Source of the DNA: Thiosocius sp963753845
GTDB lineage: Bacteria > Pseudomonadota > Gammaproteobacteria > Chromatiales > Chromatiaceae
NCBI GenBank assembly: GCA_963753845.1
Contig: CAVWEI010000017.1
Coordinates: 248,001 to 312,000 of the forward strand
Direction: 5' to 3'
DNA length: 64,000 nucleotides
This document shows, piece by piece, positions 61,876-64,000 of the stretch. Position 1 is the stretch's first letter. Each line of letters starts with the position of its first letter. The position numbers and the translations under genes are program-made. The notes under the pieces were generated by a model. That model was not told the origin of the DNA. It made no database searches and saw nothing but the letters and a program-made list of their open reading frames with translations.

Positions 61876-63216
61876 CTACGCCTGGTCGTCCTTTGTCTGC
61901 CGGTCCAACTCACGTAGCTGGGCGAGCTTTTCGCCGATCCGGATCTCCAGGCCACGATCGACCGGCTCGTAGAAACGCCGGTCCACAAGCTGGTCCGGCA
62001 GGTAGGTCTCACCCGCGGCATAGGCCCCAGGCTCATCGTGTGCATAGCGGTACGCCTTGCCATAGCCGAGTTCCTTCATCAGCCGGGTCGGCGCGTTGCG
62101 CAGGTGCACCGGCACCTCGAGTGAACCCGATTCCTTCGCCACTGCCATGGCCTGGTTGTATGCCTTGTAAACAGCATTGCTTTTGGCCGCACAGGCCAGG
62201 TAGACGACCGCCTGGGCAATCGCCAGCTCACCCTCGGGGCTGCCAAGGCGTTCCTGAACCTGCCATGCGTTGAGCGCGATCTCCAGGCCACGCGGGTCGG
62301 CGTTGCCGATGTCTTCCGAGGCCATGCGAACCACCCGCCGCGCGACGTAAAGTGCATCGCAGCCACCGTCGAGCATCCTGCACAGCCAGTAAAGTGCGCC
62401 GTCTGGTGAAGAACCGCGCACCGCTTTGTGCAGTGCCGATATCTGATCGTAGAAGGCCTCGCCGCCCTTGTCGAAACGACGCACCTGTCCTACCGCCACC
62501 TCGCGGACTACCTCGTCCGTGATTACGCCATGCTCGGCCAGGTCGGCGGCGATCTCCAGCAGGTTGAGTGCCCGCCTCGCATCGCCGTCGGCCGACTCGG
62601 CCAGCAGGCCGAGCGCATCGTCCTCGATCTGAAGCTGCATGCTGCCCAGCCCGTTTGGCTCATCGGCCAGGGCACGCTGCAGCAACCCTTTCAGCGCACC
62701 GGCCTCCAGTGACTTGAGCACGTAGACGCGTGCACGCGACAGCAGCGCATTGTTCAGCTCGAACGAGGGATTCTCGGTGGTCGCGCCGACAAACAGCAGG
62801 GTCCCGTCCTCGACATGAGGCAGAAAGGCATCCTGCTGGCTCTTGTTGAAACGGTGCACCTCGTCGATGAACAGTACCGTGCCGCGATCGCTCTGGGCGC
62901 GCGTCTGCCTGGCCTGTTCGACCGCGGCACGGATTTCCTTGACCCCGGCCAGCACCGCCGAGAGCGTGTGAAAGACATAGCCCGAACTGCCGGCCAGCAG
63001 GCGTGCCAGGGTGGTCTTGCCGGTGCCGGGCGGCCCCCAGAAGATCATCGAGTGCAGGCGGCCGCTCTCGATCGCACGACGCAGCGGCTTGCCTTCGCCA
63101 AGCAGGTGCTCCTGCCCGATATAACCGTCAAGGGTCGAGGGCCGCATGCGGTCGGCCAGCGGCCGGGCGCTCGACTCGTCGGCAGAGAACAGATCGTCGG
63201 ATTGCATGGCCTGCAT
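61876..63216 (-). CDS. rarA: Replication-associated recombination protein A
   Basis: RarA (MgsA) is a clamp-loader-related AAA+ ATPase acting at stalled replication forks. The 446-residue protein has the opening RPLADRMRPSTLDGYIGQEH, Walker A in IFWGPPGTGKTTLARLLAG, Walker B in VLFIDEVHRFNKSQQDAFLP, sensor 1 in LFVGATTENPSF and the C-terminal tetramerisation domain (IGNADPRGLEIALNAWQ). Two in-frame ATGs at 63216 and 63207 compete; the second is closer to an agg. It is intact. Confidence 0.95.
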   Translation of the reverse strand: MQAMQSDDLFSADESSARPLADRMRPSTLDGYIGQEHLLGEGKPLRRAIESGRLHSMIFWGPPGTGKTTLARLLAGSSGYVFHTLSAVLAGVKEIRAAVEQARQTRAQSDRGTVLFIDEVHRFNKSQQDAFLPHVEDGTLLFVGATTENPSFELNNALLSRARVYVLKSLEAGALKGLLQRALADEPNGLGSMQLQIEDDALGLLAESADGDARRALNLLEIAADLAEHGVITDEVVREVAVGQVRRFDKGGEAFYDQISALHKAVRGSSPDGALYWLCRMLDGGCDALYVARRVVRMASEDIGNADPRGLEIALNAWQVQERLGSPEGELAIAQAVVYLACAAKSNAVYKAYNQAMAVAKESGSLEVPVHLRNAPTRLMKELGYGKAYRYAHDEPGAYAAGETYLPDQLVDRRFYEPVDRGLEIRIGEKLAQLRELDRQTKDDQA

Positions 63217-63302
63217 TGTATCCGGGTCTGCCGCAAACTGGTCTCAGTAATACTTCTCGGCCGGCAGCAGCCGAGTCGGCAGGAAAAGAAATATTCCACA
63301 CG

Positions 63303-64000
63303 CTAGAAATGCCTCCCGAACAGGAAGAACCATGCATTGCGGCCACCCTCTGCAAATCCGTATCCGGCGTGAAAAGGACCTACCGGGGTTTCCGCGCCCA
63401 CGAACACGCTGCCCGAGGCGATCAATGAATCGAGCGAGATGTCATCGCTGTCTTCCCACACATTGCCGGCCTCTACAGAGCCACCGACGTACCAGGGCAG
63501 CAGCCTGAATTCGGCGAAGCGCCTGTAATAGACTCCGGTCACCACCCCGCTGTACTGCCCGCTGAGCGAATTCACGTCATAGCCCGACAGCCTCAGGAAT
63601 CCCCCCAGCCGGAAGCGATTCTGCACCTGCGCCGTGCCGTCCAGGGTCGCATTGAACATGCCACCAACCCCGAATGTGTTTTTGCCGAAGGTATCGAAGT
63701 ACGCCACCTCTGTCCGCAGCTGGTCGAGGTTGGTGTCGTTGCCAAGACCTTCGCGGAACATCTCGTATTCGATGTTCCCGTTATATCCCTTCGAGGGGAA
63801 ATACGCGTTGTCCAGGCGGTCCACGGCAAACCTCCCGAAGACCGAACCGCTGTCGAACTCACCCTCCGGCAAGGTCGGGTTCCCAATATTGAGATCCACG
63901 TTACCGCGCCCCCTTCGGTAGCCGAGGCGCACCTCGCCGAAATTACCCAGCTCGCGGCCGGCACTCAGCTCCAGCAGGACCGAATTGATATCGTATTGCG
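63303..64000 (-). CDS. Outer-membrane beta-barrel (BamA/Omp85-type) C-terminal part
   Basis: The minus strand is open from the window edge to a stop at 63303-63305, giving about 232 C-terminal residues of a larger protein. The repeated strands (GVGGMFNATLDGTAQ, FRLGGFLRLSGYDVNSLSGQ) and the closing GGRNAWFFLFGRHF with a terminal Phe are those of surface-antigen/Omp85 barrels. The RLGGFLRLSGY segment is the family's conserved barrel motif. The closest match in style is the barrel fused to patatin-like phospholipases (PlpD type), but the N-terminal part is beyond the window. Confidence 0.8.
   Translation of the reverse strand, partial: QYDINSVLLELSAGRELGNFGEVRLGYRRGRGNVDLNIGNPTLPEGEFDSGSVFGRFAVDRLDNAYFPSKGYNGNIEYEMFREGLGNDTNLDQLRTEVAYFDTFGKNTFGVGGMFNATLDGTAQVQNRFRLGGFLRLSGYDVNSLSGQYSGVVTGVYYRRFAEFRLLPWYVGGSVEAGNVWEDSDDISLDSLIASGSVFVGAETPVGPFHAGYGFAEGGRNAWFFLFGRHF

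Overview
The window looks like chromosomal DNA of a free-living, GC-rich Gammaproteobacterium, plausibly a member of the Chromatiales or a related sulfur-oxidiser group. The lineage call is inference from gene content and order: uvrY/uvrC/pgsA/tRNA-Gly/tRNA-Cys, rarA/crcB/serS, rluC/HAD/sppA beside rne, exbB/exbD/lpxK/trm112/kdsB, and mfd followed by csiV. All of these are familiar gammaproteobacterial arrangements.

Region 1 (1-10.9 kb) is envelope and exopolysaccharide biology of the exosortase A (PEP-CTERM) type. It holds the recJ end, a 4'-phosphopantetheinyl transferase, galE, uppP, a secreted trypsin-like protease, an acyl-AMP ligase and a PLP-dependent decarboxylase of the exosortase-associated families, a dedicated acyl carrier protein, an asparagine-synthetase-like protein and a polysaccharide deacetylase. 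The ligase, carrier protein and transferase could together load an acyl or amino group onto a carrier, with the decarboxylase making the amine. Region 2 (10.9-31.3 kb) is mostly housekeeping: sppA, HAD phosphatase, rluC, rne, LMW-PTP, kdsB, trm112, lpxK, exbDB, comEC, lolDC, a rhodanese, mfd and csiV.

Region 3 (31.3-43.9 kb) is the accessory part. It contains a di-heme cytochrome c peroxidase, a duplicated small-protein module, two large paralogous secreted metalloproteases with PKD domains (one carrying three near-identical copies of a ~140-residue domain in tandem), an orphan PEP-CTERM sorting signal with its own terminator, a ~1.2 kb stretch without genes, and a RAYT transposase with matching REP-like motifs scattered through the window. 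Region 4 (43.9-50.9 kb) has a DUF1631 protein, a PilZ protein, two tRNAs, pgsA, uvrC, a family-5-like uracil-DNA glycosylase and uvrY. Region 5 (51-56.6 kb) is sugar-nucleotide synthesis (a UDP-HexNAc epimerase and rmlBACD) interrupted by a MntA-HepT type VII toxin-antitoxin pair. Region 6 (56.6-64 kb) has a Bax-inhibitor-1 homologue, tRNA-Ser, a DUF3302/HlyD pair, serS, a DUF190 protein, crcB, rarA and the C-terminal beta-barrel of an outer-membrane protein that runs off the window.

Readers should know that at least eight single-base indels break otherwise good genes (the PPTase gene, lpxK, comEC, serS and both metalloproteases). Two of these genes, lpxK and serS, are normally essential, so the simplest reading is residual sequencing or assembly error. 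I have annotated those genes as joined frames and state where each break lies.
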